From a virus, in the IMG/VR virus record IMGVR_UViG_3300047678_000713, positions 1 to 21,174 of that record: a stretch of 21,174 nucleotides of DNA; one strand, 5' to 3'. The notes under the pieces were generated by a model. That model did no database searches. It was not told the DNA's origin and saw only the letters and a program-made list of their open reading frames with translations. Shown piece by piece: positions 20,995-21,174 of the stretch (its first letter is position 1; each line of letters opens with the position of its first letter). Position numbers and translations under genes: made by a program.

Positions 20995-21174
20995 ATGCGC
21001 ATTCTGCTGGTCGAGGACGACAAGGACCTGCAGCGCCTCCTGAAGAAGGCGCTCGCCGATTCCGGCTATGTGGTGGATGTCGCGGGGGATGGCGAGGAGG
21101 GGCATTTCCTGGGCGACACCGAACCCTATGATGCGGTGATCCTGGATCTGGGCCTGCCCAAGATGGACGGCGTT
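20995..21174 (+). CDS. OmpR-type response regulator, N-terminal part (cut by window end)
   Basis: Only 60 residues are present, forming most of a receiver domain: ILLVEDD with the acidic pocket D8-D9, and phosphoacceptor D51 in VILDLGLPKMDG. The sequence and the DGEEGxFLGDTEPYDAVILDLGLP stretch are typical of OmpR/PhoB-class regulators, so a winged-helix output domain is expected beyond the window. GAGGA (20985-20989) precedes ATG 20995. It forms an operon with the PepSY-like gene; a sensor kinase gene probably follows. Confidence 0.93.
   Translation, partial: MRILLVEDDKDLQRLLKKALADSGYVVDVAGDGEEGHFLGDTEPYDAVILDLGLPKMDGV

Overview
The window is GC-rich DNA from what looks like an alphaproteobacterium. 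Pointers are the synteny with the Rhodobacter capsulatus gene transfer agent (RcGTA), a PEP-CTERM sorted protein, and many C-rich/G-rich palindromic intergenic elements. Genus cannot be fixed from the sequence; a Rhizomicrobium/Micropepsales- or Caulobacterales-like host is a guess.

Positions 131-14576 hold a nearly uninterrupted plus-strand head-tail operon in RcGTA gene order: small terminase candidate (g1), large terminase (g2), portal (g3), a YkgJ-type cysteine-cluster gene and a small membrane/coiled-coil gene (g3.5 position), prohead protease (g4), major capsid (g5), then connector (g6), head closure (g7), tail terminator (g8), tail tube (g9), tail chaperone (g10 and a -1 frame g10.1), a very short tape measure (g11), distal tail (g12), hub (g13), NlpC/P60 peptidase (g14) and the large hub/TIM-barrel protein (g15). 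Many stops and starts overlap by 1-4 nt, so most of the set is probably translationally coupled.

Positions 14566-18214 continue with a DUF2793 protein, a GH24 lysozyme, an unknown protein, an SGNH hydrolase probably acting as a tail decoration, a two-TM holin and an Rz-like inner-membrane spanin. A proline-rich Rz1-like lipoprotein lies inside the Rz gene in another frame. No integrase, repressor or replication gene is in the window, so it could be a GTA-like domesticated element with its own lysis cassette or the late half of a prophage.

Positions 18330-21174 are ordinary chromosome: a PEP-CTERM protein with a strong terminator, a small membrane protein, a small minus-strand gene, a minus-strand secreted Arg-rich coiled protein, and a divergent secreted PepSY-like protein followed by an OmpR-type response regulator cut by the window end.

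The main unusual points are: a canonical -1 slippery heptamer exactly where the tail chaperone frameshift would be expected; an out-of-frame embedded Rz1; a palindromic element inserted in frame inside the large terminase; a family of two-hairpin palindromes with compensatory changes scattered through the cluster; and a cysteine-cluster gene coupled into the capsid operon.
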